From Cepaea nemoralis (taxonomy: Eukaryota; Mollusca; Gastropoda; Stylommatophora; Helicidae), in contig JACEFZ010021391.1 in NCBI GenBank assembly GCA_014155875.1, positions 87,001-151,000 on the forward strand: a stretch of 64,000 nt of DNA, written 5' to 3'. The notes under the pieces were generated by a model, which made no database searches, was not told where the DNA came from, and saw only the letters and a program-made list of their open reading frames with translations. Shown in pieces: positions 63,839-64,000 of this stretch. Each line of letters starts with the position of its first letter. Within the stretch, counting starts at the first letter, position 1. The translations under genes and the position numbers were made by a program.

Positions 63839-64000
63839 GTCTAATTCTCTCCATGAGCTCCACATTGGTGCTTCTGTCATACCATTTGTCTAGTTCTCTC
63901 CATGAGCTCCACATTGGTGCTTCTGTCATACCATTTGTCTAGTTCTCTCCATGAGCTCCACATTGGTGCTTCTGTTATACCATTTGTCTAGTTCTCTCCA
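63839..64000. repeat. 49-bp tandem repeat, at least three copies
   Basis: Unit starting GTCTAGTTCTCTCCATGAGC at 63839, 63888, 63937 and 63986, spaced exactly 49 bp and nearly identical. It continues past the window edge. Confidence 0.95.

Overview
This window looks like intron and intergenic DNA from a repeat-rich animal genome. There are no bacterial-style operons. Only one conserved cellular gene is visible, and it is split into short exons by canonical GT/AG introns. Almost everything else is a retrotransposon, a DNA transposon, a SINE or a tandem array. The mix (RTE-like and RNase H-bearing LINEs, a Penelope-like GIY-YIG fragment, Ty3/Gypsy elements, a GTF2IRD2-like hAT, tRNA-derived SINEs and very long minisatellites) fits an aquatic invertebrate, probably a mollusc. 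That assignment is inference, not proof.

Layout. 1-2.3 kb: a 5'-truncated LINE inside a 32-bp minisatellite. 2.8-5.1 kb: a reverse-strand SINE and several degenerate short repeats. 5.1-17.7 kb: a 29-bp satellite of more than 100 units, split by a 9,025-bp Gypsy element (5473-14497) with 233-bp LTRs and a perfect 4-bp target duplication. 17.7-20.0 kb: the 29-bp array passes into a 20-bp array and then a 41-bp higher-order array. 20.0-23.7 kb: an RNase H-type LINE fragment, itself interrupted by a 2,800-bp hAT transposon with a perfect 8-bp duplication. 24-31 kb: LINE fragments and an isolated Gypsy gag ORF. 31.3-32.0 kb: a mosaic of tetranucleotide repeats. 32-35.4 kb: SINEs and LINE remnants. 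35.5-38.6 kb: an RTE-like LINE with one uninterrupted endonuclease/RT ORF. 38.8-40.1 kb: simple repeats. 40.4-45.0 kb: two RNase H-type LINEs facing away from each other. 45.9-46.2 kb: a Penelope-like fragment.

Host gene. From about 47.2 kb to the right end the plus strand carries the first four recognisable coding exons of a sialate O-acetylesterase (SIAE) homologue: a signal peptide exon, the MVLQK exon, the catalytic GQSNM exon and a fourth exon. Reading phases match at every junction. The rest of the gene lies beyond the window. Its introns (about 1.9, 4.0 and 8.9 kb) hold LINE, SINE, mariner and microsatellite sequence. Intron 3 also holds a complete-ended LTR retrotransposon on the minus strand (54536-61717, 515-bp LTRs). 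That element has Gypsy-type proteins, but its integrase lies upstream of reverse transcriptase. This is the order known from the Gmr1 group, and it is the most unusual thing I can see here.

How the parts relate. Four separate retroelements sit inside tandem arrays. The nesting gives a clear order of events: array, then LINE, then hAT. Most element ORFs are broken by frameshifts, stops or deletions. The RTE-like ORF at 35.6-38.55 kb is the only one that looks fully open from endonuclease to C-terminus.
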